Positions 35,194 through 44,162 of a stretch of DNA of 64,000 nt are shown here, one piece after another. Origin of the DNA: Mesobacterium_A sp034670065 (GTDB lineage Bacteria; Pseudomonadota; Alphaproteobacteria; Rhodobacterales; Rhodobacteraceae). The stretch spans positions 248,001 to 312,000 of the forward strand of contig JAXMOG010000004.1 in assembly GCA_034670065.1 (NCBI GenBank). The letters are read 5' to 3'. The first letter of the stretch is position 1; each line of letters starts with the position of its first letter. Under the pieces are notes generated by a model. It was not told the origin of the DNA. It did not search any database and saw only the letters and a list, made by a program, of their open reading frames with translations. Position numbers and translations under genes: made by a program.

Positions 35194-35961
35194 TTAGCTC
35201 TTAAACACAGGCGCGCGCTTTTCACCAAATGCAGCCATGGCTTCGGCAGTGTCTTCTGAGGTCGACAGCGCCTTGGTCTGCCCCTGCTCGAACCGGTAAC
35301 CTTCATATATTGAAAGGTTTTCAGAAACCTGAAATGATTTCTTGGCCGCGCGTACAGCTGACGGGCTGGCCTTTGCAATATCCGCAGCAACGCCGTGCGC
35401 AGCCGCCAGCAGATCTTCGGGTGCTGTGCACATCGACGCGGCATTCATCCGAAAAAGTTCAGGGCCGTAGTACCGGCGCGCCGTGTACAGCATCAGCCGC
35501 GCATCAGATTCACTGAAATGGCGCCGCACATGAGACACGCCACCCGCAAGCCCAACATTCACCTCTGTCATCTGCAAAAACCCCTTTTCCGAGACCAGCA
35601 GAATGTCACAGCACAACGCAGTTACGCAGCCAGCGCCAATTGCCGCGCCATTCACAGCGGCGATGATCGGCTTGGGGCATTCCAACAGGCAATCGAAACT
35701 GGCGCGAACCCGGCGATTGTGCGCCGTGTAATTCCCCGGTTCCTGCGTTGGGCGTTCTGATAAATCTGCGCCGGCAGAAAAGGCGCGGCCCTCTCCGGTG
35801 ATGATGATCGCACGCACGTCTGTCCGGTCGCCCAATTGATCCACCACAGCAACCAGTTCTTCGCGGAACGCATTGTTCTGCGCATTTACTGGCGGGCGGG
35901 CGATGGTGATCGTTGCGACGAAATCGGTCACATCCAGAGTGAGTGTTTCGTATGTGCTCAT
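35194..35961 (-). CDS. Enoyl-CoA hydratase/isomerase (crotonase family)
   Basis: 255 residues. ITGEGRAFSAGADLSE and PIIAAVNGAAIGAGCVTALCCDILL supply the oxyanion-hole segments, and MTEVNVGLAGGVSHVRRHF occupies the catalytic-glutamate region. The usual active-site pattern is somewhat changed (ALCCD rather than ALACD). It is the last gene of a four-gene operon with a CMD-family protein, a CoA transferase and an enol-lactonase-like hydrolase. Hydration, isomerisation or C-C cleavage of a CoA thioester is possible. Confidence 0.85.
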   Translation of the reverse strand: MSTYETLTLDVTDFVATITIARPPVNAQNNAFREELVAVVDQLGDRTDVRAIIITGEGRAFSAGADLSERPTQEPGNYTAHNRRVRASFDCLLECPKPIIAAVNGAAIGAGCVTALCCDILLVSEKGFLQMTEVNVGLAGGVSHVRRHFSESDARLMLYTARRYYGPELFRMNAASMCTAPEDLLAAAHGVAADIAKASPSAVRAAKKSFQVSENLSIYEGYRFEQGQTKALSTSEDTAEAMAAFGEKRAPVFKS

Positions 35962-35988
35962 GCTTGATACCTTTGGATCGTATAGCGT

Positions 35989-36630
35989 TTAGTCTTTGGC
36001 TACGGACGGCAAGTTTGCCAACTCACCCTCTGCGCCAGGCAATCTGGTTGTCACGCCCATCGGCAATGGCACTTTATGGACATTCAACGTCATCGCAACC
36101 ATCGAATAATAGCCGATCACGGCGGTCAGCTCGACAATGCCCACTTCGCCCCATCGCGCCACAACCGCGTTGTAAACATCTGAGTCAACATCACCCTTTT
36201 GCAGGATTTGTTGCGAGAATTCATAGATATCGCGCGCGTCGCTATCATCACCAAACTCTGGCACAGCACAGTCGCGGATGGCATTCGCAATGCCCAAATC
36301 CAAGCCTGCGCGTTCGGCATCGCCCAAATGGATCGCCCATTCCAAATCACTGCTCCAACGCCGCGCCGTGACAAGGATTGCCAGCTCATTCAGATGGGTC
36401 GGGATGGAGGTTTCAAACCGCAGAACCTGACCCAACCGCTGCCAACGATCTGCCAGCACGGGGTTGTGCAGGGCCGCCCGAAGCGGACCCACCAGAGTTT
36501 TGCGCGGTCCGGATACGATCTGATCATACACCTCTTTTTGCGCCGCATTCATCGTGTCCGGTTCCGGAAAACTGATCCTGCGGCCATTTTGAGAAGCGTC
36601 GTCCTTAGTGGGCGGTTTTGAAACGGTCAT
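35989..36630 (-). CDS. Carboxymuconolactone decarboxylase (AhpD-like) family protein
   Basis: 213 residues. ELAILVTARRWSSDLEWAIHLGDAERAGLD is the conserved CMD helix pair with the W-x-x-H pattern. The redox CxxC motif of AhpD peroxidases is absent, so a decarboxylase-type or unknown role is more likely. The start at 36630 has a GGGGAG ribosome site four bases from the CoA transferase stop; the frame upstream overlaps that gene. Confidence 0.78.
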   Translation of the reverse strand: MTVSKPPTKDDASQNGRRISFPEPDTMNAAQKEVYDQIVSGPRKTLVGPLRAALHNPVLADRWQRLGQVLRFETSIPTHLNELAILVTARRWSSDLEWAIHLGDAERAGLDLGIANAIRDCAVPEFGDDSDARDIYEFSQQILQKGDVDSDVYNAVVARWGEVGIVELTAVIGYYSMVAMTLNVHKVPLPMGVTTRLPGAEGELANLPSVAKD

Positions 36631-36634
36631 CGTT

Positions 36635-37819
36635 TTACTCCCCAAGATCAAGTGCCGCGAGAATGTCTTGCGTGTGCTGCCCCAGAAGCGGCGGCGCAGT
36701 ATCAAAACTCAGCGGTGCATTGCGAAAATTCAGTGGCGACACCACTTGCGAAACTGAGCCGCTCAGCGGATGTGGGATGTCGCGTAGCATATTGCGGTGC
36801 ACAATCTGCGCCTCTTCAAAGACGCGATCGACCGTGTTGATGGGCCCCGATGGCACCCCTGCTTTTGCAAACAGCTCGACCCACTCCGTGATCGTCTTGG
36901 TGGCCAGCGCATCTTTCAAGATCGCCTCAAGCTCGTCCAGGTTTTCCACCCGTGCAGCATTGGTGGCAAACTTGTCATTCTCTGCCAACTCAGGCTTTCC
37001 GATTTCCGCAGCAAACCGGCGGAACTGTTCATCATTGCCAACGGCAAGCACGATATACCCGTCAGCTACCGGATAGACGTTTTGCGGCTGAATATTGGGG
37101 TGTCGGTTGCCACGGCGTTCGGGTGGTTTGCCCGAGACCAGATAGTTCATCGCCTGATTGGCCAACATGGCAACCGAAACGTCCAGCATAGCCAGATCAA
37201 TATGATCACCCTTGCCGGTTTCCCCACGATTGGACAACGCAGCCAAAACTCCGATGGCGGCATACATGCCTGTCATAATGTCTACGATCGGCACGCCTAC
37301 CTTTTGCGGCCCGCCACCCGGCGCATCATCAGGGGCGCCTGTAACGCTCATCAACCCGCCCATACCTTGGATCATGAAATCATAGGCGGCATCGTTCGCC
37401 ATGGGGCCTGTCAGACCAAAGCCGGTCACTGAACAATAGATCAAACGCGGGTTGACCTTGGCAATTTGTTCATATCCCAGGCCCATACGATCCAACGTAC
37501 CGGTTTTGAAATTTTCCAGTAAAATATCAGACTTAGCCGCCAATGCGCGCACCGCAGCCTGTCCTTCGGGGCTTTTGAGATCAAGTTCGACAGACTTCTT
37601 ACCCCGGTTCACGGACAGGTAGTATCCAGCCTCCTTGGTTGGATTCCCGTCTTTGTCATTCAGAAACGGCGGTCCCCAACGGCGGGTATCGTCCCCCGCG
37701 CCGGCGCGTTCGACCTTGATCACCTCTGCCCCCAGATCGGCCAGGATCTGGCCGCACCATGGCCCGGCCATAATCCGGCTAAGATCGAGAACGCGGATAT
37801 GTGAAAGCGGACCGCTCAT
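36635..37819 (-). CDS. CaiB/BaiF (class III) CoA transferase
   Basis: 394 residues: IRVLDLSRIMAGPWCGQILA, GAEVIKVERAGAGDDTRRWGP, SVNRGKKSVELDL and the aspartate in VDIMTGMYAAIGVLAAL. It is paralogous to the enzyme at 19978. Two such transferases in one regulon may activate two different acids, or act at the entry and at an internal CoA-exchange step. Confidence 0.9.
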   Translation of the reverse strand: MSGPLSHIRVLDLSRIMAGPWCGQILADLGAEVIKVERAGAGDDTRRWGPPFLNDKDGNPTKEAGYYLSVNRGKKSVELDLKSPEGQAAVRALAAKSDILLENFKTGTLDRMGLGYEQIAKVNPRLIYCSVTGFGLTGPMANDAAYDFMIQGMGGLMSVTGAPDDAPGGGPQKVGVPIVDIMTGMYAAIGVLAALSNRGETGKGDHIDLAMLDVSVAMLANQAMNYLVSGKPPERRGNRHPNIQPQNVYPVADGYIVLAVGNDEQFRRFAAEIGKPELAENDKFATNAARVENLDELEAILKDALATKTITEWVELFAKAGVPSGPINTVDRVFEEAQIVHRNMLRDIPHPLSGSVSQVVSPLNFRNAPLSFDTAPPLLGQHTQDILAALDLGE

Positions 37820-37886
37820 AAATTGAAATCCTTTAATTCGTGGCCTACCCAGACCGGTCTAAGTTGGAAAAACGCACCCGTTTTGG

Positions 37887-38705
37887 TCATGTCAGTGATC
37901 GCAGGAACGGCAAAAGAGCGTTGTTAAACAGTTCGGGACGCTGGAAATTTGGAACATGGCCGGCGCTTTCAATCAGCTCGAAACGCGCCCCCTGGATGCC
38001 GCCGAATTGTCGCTGCATCGCATCTGGCATGGCCCCATCCTCGGCTCCGGTAATGGCCAAAAATGGCAAAGCCATATCCGTAACAACATCCGTGTAATCA
38101 TAGTCTTGCAGCGCAAAGGTTGCCGCAGCGAACCCTTCGACAGGCGTCGCAGCGACCATCGCTGAAAGTTTCTCAACCACCTGAGACGTTGCCGTCTCTC
38201 CGGGAAGCCAGCGTTGCGCCGTACCCGGTGCAATATGGGCCATTCCTTTGTCGCGCGCGGTGTCTCGTCGCTCGCTCCAGAAGGCTTCACGACCCGGTGC
38301 ACTTTTGGCCACGCCATCAACGGCTACGAAGGCCTGGAACCGGTCTGAAGCCTGCCCAAACGCCGCCAATCCTGTGGGAACCCCCATCGACAAACCCAGG
38401 AAGATACAGCGCGACTCGTCGAACGCATCCATCAGCGCCAAAACATCTGAACCATAGTCGTCAAACGTCATTGGGCCGGACGTTATCGATGATTGTCCGT
38501 GGCCACGCTGGTCATAGCGCAGAACGGATACAACACGGGTCAAATCCGCGATCTGGCTATCCCAGACGCCAAGGTCGGTCATCACAGAGTTGGACAGAAC
38601 AAGCGTCGGTGCGCCGCTTGGCCCCGCATGGAACCGGGCGTTCAAATGCCCTCCATCTGCCAAAGCGACTTTGATTGCGTCACTCACAGCGCCACCCTCC
38701 GACAT
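37887..38705 (-). CDS. Alpha/beta hydrolase, 3-oxoadipate enol-lactonase-like
   Basis: About 272 residues. The nucleophile motif LGLSMGVPTG is intact, DQRGHGQSS precedes it, and the acid (TGAEDGAMP) and histidine (SAGHVPNF) complete the triad. Sequence style is that of PcaD and related lactonases. No other beta-ketoadipate genes except the CMD-family neighbour are here, so the substrate may be another lactone or thioester. ATG 38705 is taken; ATG 38720 is possible. It heads the four-gene minus-strand operon. Confidence 0.85.
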   Translation of the reverse strand: MSEGGAVSDAIKVALADGGHLNARFHAGPSGAPTLVLSNSVMTDLGVWDSQIADLTRVVSVLRYDQRGHGQSSITSGPMTFDDYGSDVLALMDAFDESRCIFLGLSMGVPTGLAAFGQASDRFQAFVAVDGVAKSAPGREAFWSERRDTARDKGMAHIAPGTAQRWLPGETATSQVVEKLSAMVAATPVEGFAAATFALQDYDYTDVVTDMALPFLAITGAEDGAMPDAMQRQFGGIQGARFELIESAGHVPNFQRPELFNNALLPFLRSLT

Positions 38706-38865
38706 TCGAAGGCTGGCCATAAAGCTGAAATCCCGCTAAACGGGTTAACGCCTGAAGCTGGCGCGCTGTCAGCCAATCTGGCCCACACCACCGCCCCAAC
38801 GCGGGTTTTGGACTTTTGTTGCTCTCGCACCCTTGCCACACTGGTCGAAACTCCGCCCTAAATTT

Positions 38866-38881
38866 ATAAAATCACTTTTAT
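38866..38881. promoter_or_regulatory. AT-rich palindrome, candidate operator E
   Basis: ATAAAATCACTTTTAT is an almost perfect palindrome matching ATAA-N8-TTAT. It lies about 160 bases upstream of the hydrolase operon on the minus strand, further than the other sites. Confidence 0.5.
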
Positions 38882-39130
38882 AACTTTATTGCCCAATTTC
38901 GGGTCTGTCCAGCCCTCTATATTCAGGTCGCGGTCAAAGCTGCCCGCATCACGCAACAAATTCGCACCAGTCAAGACGCCGCCATTGCCCTGCGGGGCCA
39001 ATGGGAAAGCCCATGTTGGGCTGCTCAATATCGGGAATATCTATGTGGAAGCTCTGGCGAAGCATACAACTCCGCCCGTCAACGATCTTACTGATCTCTG
39101 AATGACAGGGGAGCGCCTGCACAAAGGCTG

Positions 39131-39148
39131 GTCCGGGCGCACCCGGAC
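39131..39148 (-). terminator. Hairpin after the full-length transketolase
   Basis: GTCCGGG-CGCA-CCCGGAC is a perfect 7-bp stem about 70 bases after the transketolase stop; no T-tract. Confidence 0.35.
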
Positions 39149-39216
39149 GCGGCCCTTATCAGCGCCGCGCCAGGGGCTCTTGGTCTTTCAGCCGGTCTGT
39201 TCTATCGGCCAGCCTG

Positions 39217-41190
39217 TCAGCCGGGCTGAACCAAGCCCTGACCAATCTCTGCGATCCGTGCTGAGGTGATACCGAAATGCGCGTACAGCACCTCGGCCTT
39301 GTCCGACGCGCCAAACCCATCCATTCCGACAAAGCGATCCCTTGGGCGCAACCAGCGTTCCCAGCCAAAGGCCATCGCCGCCTCTACCCCGATACGCGGC
39401 ACTTCGCCAAGCACCTGCTGCTGATAGGCGGCGTCCTGCTGCGAAAACAGTTCCCAGCACGGCATAGAGACCACCGCCGCCGGAATGCCCGCCGCTGCCA
39501 GCAGCTTACGTGCTTCGGCGGCCAGCGCCACTTCGGTGCCCGATGCCAATAGGGTCAGCGCCCGTGCGCCATCCGCCTCATGCAGAACGTAAGCCCCTTT
39601 GAGGCTTTGGTTTTCTGCCGTGTTTTCCCGCAACGGCGGTGTGTCCTGCTTGGACAGCGCAAACAGGCTGGGCGTGTTTTGGGAGGTCATGGCAATTTCC
39701 CAAGCTTCCGCCGTTTCCACGGCACATGCCGGACGAAACACATTCATATTCGGCATCGACCGGAAACTGGCCAAGGTCTCAACCGGCTGATGAGTTGGGC
39801 CATTGCTGCCCACCCCGATGGAGTCATGGCTAAACACAAACACCGCAGGCAGGCCCATCAAGGCCGCCATGCGCATTGCCGGCCGCTCATAGTCGGCAAA
39901 AGCCAGATAGGTCACATTGACCGGACGCAACCCGCCGTGGGCCGCAATCCCCCCCGCCATCGCCCCCATCAGATGTTCACGCACCCCGCAGTGCACATAA
40001 CTGCCGCTGCGATCTTGCACGGTCAGCGCCGTTCGCCCCCGTTTGTGGTTGGTTGGCGCTTCCAGATCGGCACACAGGATCAGCGTTTCCGGCAAGACAT
40101 CGCTCAACGCATCACATACGTCACCCGACGACAGGATCGTCGCGCGCGGCTCCTGCGCAGCAGCGGAGCGCAAGTTTGTCGCCGTCTGCGCCCAATCGGT
40201 GGGTAAGGCCCCGGTGATCCAACGGTCGAACGCATCTTTGCGGGCATCCGTCGCATGGCGATCCGCCCAGGCCACACGCGCCGCGGCACCGCGCGCCATG
40301 GCAACCGACCAATGCGCCCGAATGTCAGCAGGCACATCGAAAGCCGGATGCTGCCACCCCAACATGGCGCAGGCCTCTTGCCTGTCATTGGGCGTTAACG
40401 GGGCACTGTGGCCACCACGTTGCCCTTGCAAGCGTGGAAGACCACGGGCAATCTGCGTGCGGCACGCAATCATCGACGGGCGTGGGTCTTCCTTGGCGGC
40501 GCTCATAGCGGCATCAATCGCCTCAATATCGTGGCCATCAATACACTGCACGTGCCAACCGGCTGCACGGAATCGCGCTGGAACATCTTCGCTGATCGAC
40601 AGCATCGTATCACCATCATCGGTGATGTGATTGTCGTCCCACAAAAATGTCAGCTTACCCAACCGCAAATGCCCAGCCAGCGAGATTGCCTCTTGGCCCA
40701 CGCCCTCTTGCAGACAGCCATCCCCAACGAACGCCCATGTTCGGTGATCCACCAAATCACTGCCAAATTCCGCCGCCAAGCGCGCCTCAGCCACAGCCAT
40801 ACCAACGGTACAGGCGATGCCCTGCCCCAGCATTCCGGTTGTGATCTCGATCCCGGCGTGCTGCTCAATTTCGGGGTGGCCGGCACAAACAGAACCCAGC
40901 CGACGAAATGTCTTCAACGCGTCCAGAGACACCGCCGAATAGCCCGACAGATGTAGCAACGCATAGAGCAGCATCGACCCATGCCCGTTGGACAAAACCA
41001 CCCTGTCGCGGTCGGGCCAAAGCGGATCAGCCGGATCAACCTTCAAATGTCGGGCGTATAAAGTGGCGGCGATTTCGGCCATGCCCAGCGGCACACCCTG
41101 ATGCCCTTCTCCAGCGTTCAGGATTGAATCAATGGCCAAAAAGCGGATCGCATTTGCCATTTGCGAGATCTGCTGCGGAAAATCGGTCAC
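39217..41190 (-). CDS. tkt: Transketolase, full length
   Basis: 657 residues with all three transketolase domains. SNGHGSMLLYALLHL, FVGDGCLQEG...LTFLWDDNHIT (thiamine/Mg site) and VCALSDVL-type YVHCGVREHLMGAMAGGIAAHGG are present, and HDSIGVGSNGPTHQPVE is the substrate loop. It transfers two-carbon ketol units between sugar phosphates. The N-terminal family motif reads HQGVPLGMA instead of HPGAPMGMA. A second, split transketolase lies 3 kb away, so one of the pair is probably specialised for this catabolic locus. Confidence 0.9.
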   Translation of the reverse strand: MTDFPQQISQMANAIRFLAIDSILNAGEGHQGVPLGMAEIAATLYARHLKVDPADPLWPDRDRVVLSNGHGSMLLYALLHLSGYSAVSLDALKTFRRLGSVCAGHPEIEQHAGIEITTGMLGQGIACTVGMAVAEARLAAEFGSDLVDHRTWAFVGDGCLQEGVGQEAISLAGHLRLGKLTFLWDDNHITDDGDTMLSISEDVPARFRAAGWHVQCIDGHDIEAIDAAMSAAKEDPRPSMIACRTQIARGLPRLQGQRGGHSAPLTPNDRQEACAMLGWQHPAFDVPADIRAHWSVAMARGAAARVAWADRHATDARKDAFDRWITGALPTDWAQTATNLRSAAAQEPRATILSSGDVCDALSDVLPETLILCADLEAPTNHKRGRTALTVQDRSGSYVHCGVREHLMGAMAGGIAAHGGLRPVNVTYLAFADYERPAMRMAALMGLPAVFVFSHDSIGVGSNGPTHQPVETLASFRSMPNMNVFRPACAVETAEAWEIAMTSQNTPSLFALSKQDTPPLRENTAENQSLKGAYVLHEADGARALTLLASGTEVALAAEARKLLAAAGIPAAVVSMPCWELFSQQDAAYQQQVLGEVPRIGVEAAMAFGWERWLRPRDRFVGMDGFGASDKAEVLYAHFGITSARIAEIGQGLVQPG

Positions 41191-41323
41191 GCGCTGCGCC
41201 TCCTGAGTTTGGGAGTCATGTCTGTAAGGTGGGACTGACAGCTATCCGGTTTTTCAGGCAAATCCTTTGAAGTTCTTCTAACAAGAAACGATAGTTTTCT
41301 GACAGAAGTTTGCGGCCTCACCA

Positions 41324-42310
41324 CTACGCATCAATTTCCATGTCGATCATTCCGGAAACAACCTGTGCTGCCTCAAATCGGCACCCCATCCCTGCCAATA
41401 CAGCGCGGGTCTCTTGTTCGTGCTGGCTGGCTTCTTCTGTAATCCAATCTGAAAACAGCCGGACAATGCGGCGGTTCAGGTGCCGTGGAGGACAGACAAA
41501 CCAATAGCCCGGAAACTCCACCACCGGGCATTGCGGAACAAGAGGAACCAATTCACCACGCTGCAATTCGGGCAAGCACAAAACCGCACTGTCCAGCGCT
41601 ACGCCCCCGGATTGTTTTGCCATCTCGATTGCCATCGAAGACCGGTCAAAACGGAAGGGATAAAACAGGTTCTCCAGATCAATCTGATTGGACCCAAGCC
41701 ACAAATCCCAGCGGAACAGTGATTTCACGCTGTCAATCAACCGCGCGGATTTCAGTAGCGAGACAGGGTCATCCCCCTCTTTAAGCAACTGTTCACGATA
41801 CGCCGGGCTGCACATGGGCAGCACCAGATCATTCATGACAGGCGCAACTGTCAGCCCTGCCCAATCGCCGTTGCCATAACGCAGGTCGGCGTCCACCATT
41901 TCGGTTTCAAAGGATGTGAAGTCAGGCGTGGCGTCAATCCGGATGGCCCAATCTTGATTTTCGTTGGCGAAATGCGCCACCCGTGGCCCCAACCAGCGTA
42001 CGCCGAAACTGGGGCTCACTCGCATGGCCAACCCGCGCATATCGCGCTGACGACCAATTGCACTACGGGCGTTGCGCAAGGCCCCAAACGCGCGGGTCGT
42101 GGTTTGAAACAAGCGATCCCCGTCCAAGGTCAAAACCAACCGGCGCTTTTCACGACGAAACAAAATGACCCCGAATTGCGTCTCTAGCAGCCGGATTTGC
42201 TGGCTGACGGCAGATGGCGAAACACCCAATTCCGCCGCTGCCTTTGTGACCGTTCCCAACCGAGCCACAGATTCAAAATACTCGGTTGCTTTTAGGTTAA
42301 TATCGCGCAT
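41324..42310 (-). CDS. LysR-family transcriptional regulator (GcvA-like)
   Basis: 328 residues. The N-terminal helix-turn-helix is ATEYFESVARLGTVTKAAAELGVSPSAVSQQIRLLE. The rest is a periplasmic-binding-like effector domain (MRVSPSFGVRWLGPRVAHF). ATG 42310 is taken over 42325 because it begins the standard MRDINL-type start. It lies between the transketolase and the oxidoreductase, all on the minus strand; its targets are not evident. Confidence 0.86.
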   Translation of the reverse strand: MRDINLKATEYFESVARLGTVTKAAAELGVSPSAVSQQIRLLETQFGVILFRREKRRLVLTLDGDRLFQTTTRAFGALRNARSAIGRQRDMRGLAMRVSPSFGVRWLGPRVAHFANENQDWAIRIDATPDFTSFETEMVDADLRYGNGDWAGLTVAPVMNDLVLPMCSPAYREQLLKEGDDPVSLLKSARLIDSVKSLFRWDLWLGSNQIDLENLFYPFRFDRSSMAIEMAKQSGGVALDSAVLCLPELQRGELVPLVPQCPVVEFPGYWFVCPPRHLNRRIVRLFSDWITEEASQHEQETRAVLAGMGCRFEAAQVVSGMIDMEIDA

Positions 42311-42644
42311 GAACCCCTTGACCAATCTTATTTTTTTGCCGTCATTTCGCGCTCACCCGCCCAACTTTAGGGACTTCAGGTTTCAACTGACTTTCGCAAG
42401 TTATTAAGCGCAGCTTCATCTTTTCATAACCCAGACAGATCAGTCAATCTTAGAACACGCCTTGAAACACTCCACGAAATCGGAGCGCGCCAACCGAGAA
42501 AGCGAAGCTCACCGGGCACCGGTTTGGACAACACGGGAATTGCGGCTGAAAATTTGAGGCGCGGACGCGGCTGGAAGAAACACCCGGACCCGCTCAGAAA
42601 GGTGCAGACGGTATTACCGTCAGAATTGCCGCCTGCCTGCCAGC
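42311..42644. other. Intergenic region upstream of the LysR gene
   Basis: About 330 bases with no gene recognised. GACGGTA-T-TACCGTC at 42607-42621 is a perfect 7+1+7 inverted repeat just after the oxidoreductase stop; it may be a terminator or a regulator site. Confidence 0.45.
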
Positions 42645-43985
42645 CTATCCTTCCAGCAATGCGGCTTGCTGCGTCCGTATCGCGACGATATCCAAGTCTT
42701 CGGTCAGTTCCACATCATCAAAACTGACAACCTGATCGCGCTTTATCGGTTTTTTCAGCTTCACATGATTGGCCAACCCAATTGGCAAGGCATTGCGTGA
42801 CACAGACTGCCGGGCGGGGATCGCCTTGGCCCAAACCTTGTAACCGCCTTCGCCATCCAGGTAGTCGCCTGCAGCAAAATCGCCCTTGGACGTGGCCACC
42901 GCATCAGCGCGATACCGGGTAGAAGAACCTGTTGCCTCCCCGCGCAGACAGGCCGACAAAACCGACACGCTGGTCTCTAGGCCAATCAAGTGAAAGGGCC
43001 GCCACATCGATCCGTACCAACCCGATTTATCGGTCAGCAAGCCATACTGGGCAAAACAAGCGCGGGTGTATTCATCCGGGGCTCGGAAGGTTACAAACAT
43101 TCCGTATTGAATATTGTTCAACACCGTCCGCCCATCTGGTTCACGACTGGATGCGATGTCAATCAGACCAGTCTTTTCCAAGCGCCCGCCTTCGGACACC
43201 GGCTTAAACACCTCAGCCAAATCTTGCAGACCAGCCGGGTGAAAGGCCAATCCATCATCCGGGCAGTCCAACCCGGTCGCATTGGCCACCGCCGCCATCT
43301 CGATCGCGGCCTTGGTGCCATCTGTGAAAGAGTTGTACATTTTCGGATTGAAATCGCCGGCAGCAACCTCTTCCTCTGTCCAGCCGAAATAGCCCCAGAC
43401 CGTGTCGGGCGTAGAATACCGATACGGGGGCGCAAAGTTCATGCCCTTACCCGCGGAAACCAGCTCAAATCCGCACGAATGCACCCAATCAACCAATTCG
43501 CATATCGCGGCGGGCTGATCACCATAGGCCATGGAATACACCACGCCTTTTTGCCGGGCGCGTTCCGCCAGAAATGCACCACACAGCACATCGGCTTCGA
43601 CATTGACCATGATCACATGTTTGCCCGCATCTATCGCCGCCATGGCGTGGCGGATCCCGGCGATTGGATGCCCGGTTGCTTCGATGATGCAGTCGATCCC
43701 ACCTTCGGTGCACAAGGCAGCGGCGTCTTCAGTCAGGAAAGTGGTGCCATCGCGCAGTGCGTCACCTGCGTTTTTGGCCGTGTAGCGTTCGGCCTCCCAC
43801 CCGACCCGCGCCAAAGACTCCTGCGCCCTGGTCAGGTTCAAATCGGCGATCCCCACAACGTGGTAGCCCGCAATATACTTGGCTTGCGCCAAGATCATCG
43901 ATCCGAACTTGCCTGCACCGATCAATCCAACCCGAATGGGCTGCCCCTCGGCATTTCGTTTGGCCAGCATTGTTGACAGGTTCAT
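42645..43985 (-). CDS. NAD(P)-dependent homoserine-dehydrogenase-like oxidoreductase with SAF domain
   Basis: 446 residues. The Rossmann motif IRVGLIGAGKFGSMILAQ is at the start, IDCIIEATGHPIAGIRHAM follows, and the C-terminal 60 residues (LPIGLANHVKLKKPIKRDQVV) form an SAF-type domain. Proteins of this architecture occur in sugar and polyol catabolic loci; the exact reaction is not established. The start at 43985 has GGGAGG upstream. It is divergent from the split transketolase operon. Confidence 0.78.
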   Translation of the reverse strand: MNLSTMLAKRNAEGQPIRVGLIGAGKFGSMILAQAKYIAGYHVVGIADLNLTRAQESLARVGWEAERYTAKNAGDALRDGTTFLTEDAAALCTEGGIDCIIEATGHPIAGIRHAMAAIDAGKHVIMVNVEADVLCGAFLAERARQKGVVYSMAYGDQPAAICELVDWVHSCGFELVSAGKGMNFAPPYRYSTPDTVWGYFGWTEEEVAAGDFNPKMYNSFTDGTKAAIEMAAVANATGLDCPDDGLAFHPAGLQDLAEVFKPVSEGGRLEKTGLIDIASSREPDGRTVLNNIQYGMFVTFRAPDEYTRACFAQYGLLTDKSGWYGSMWRPFHLIGLETSVSVLSACLRGEATGSSTRYRADAVATSKGDFAAGDYLDGEGGYKVWAKAIPARQSVSRNALPIGLANHVKLKKPIKRDQVVSFDDVELTEDLDIVAIRTQQAALLEG

Positions 43986-44057
43986 TTCGCGCCTCCCGCA
44001 AAGTTTCTGGCGAAGGATAGGCCCGCCTGGGCCGCCCAACCATCGAGAACCGCCGGC

Positions 44058-44092
44058 AACTTGTTAAGTTTTGCTACCGAACTGGTTAAGTT
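44058..44092. promoter_or_regulatory. Tandem repeat in the divergent oxidoreductase-transketolase promoter
   Basis: AACTTGTTAAGTT (44058-44070) and AACTGGTTAAGTT (44080-44092) are near-identical copies 22 bases apart, two helical turns; the first is itself an inverted repeat. The binding protein is unknown; the nearby LysR regulator is one candidate. Confidence 0.5.
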
Positions 44093-44162
44093 TTTTCCAT
44101 TGCTTCAATGACCCCAGCGGGCGACTGATGCCTTCGCACCGATCACTCCACAGGAGGTTGCC

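Larger units (their letters stand above)
38721..39216. other. Intergenic region, no confirmed gene
   Basis: About 500 bases holding candidate operator E and a GC hairpin at 39131. Open frames exist on both strands at 38889-39101 but neither has a recognisable product nor a ribosome site. The first 150 bases upstream of the hydrolase are probably promoter sequence. Confidence 0.5.

Noticed and set aside
38889..39101. Possible 70-codon gene on the plus strand, with an opposing open frame on the minus strand
   Set aside because: No ribosome site, no known product, and the minus frame has no start codon; treated as intergenic.
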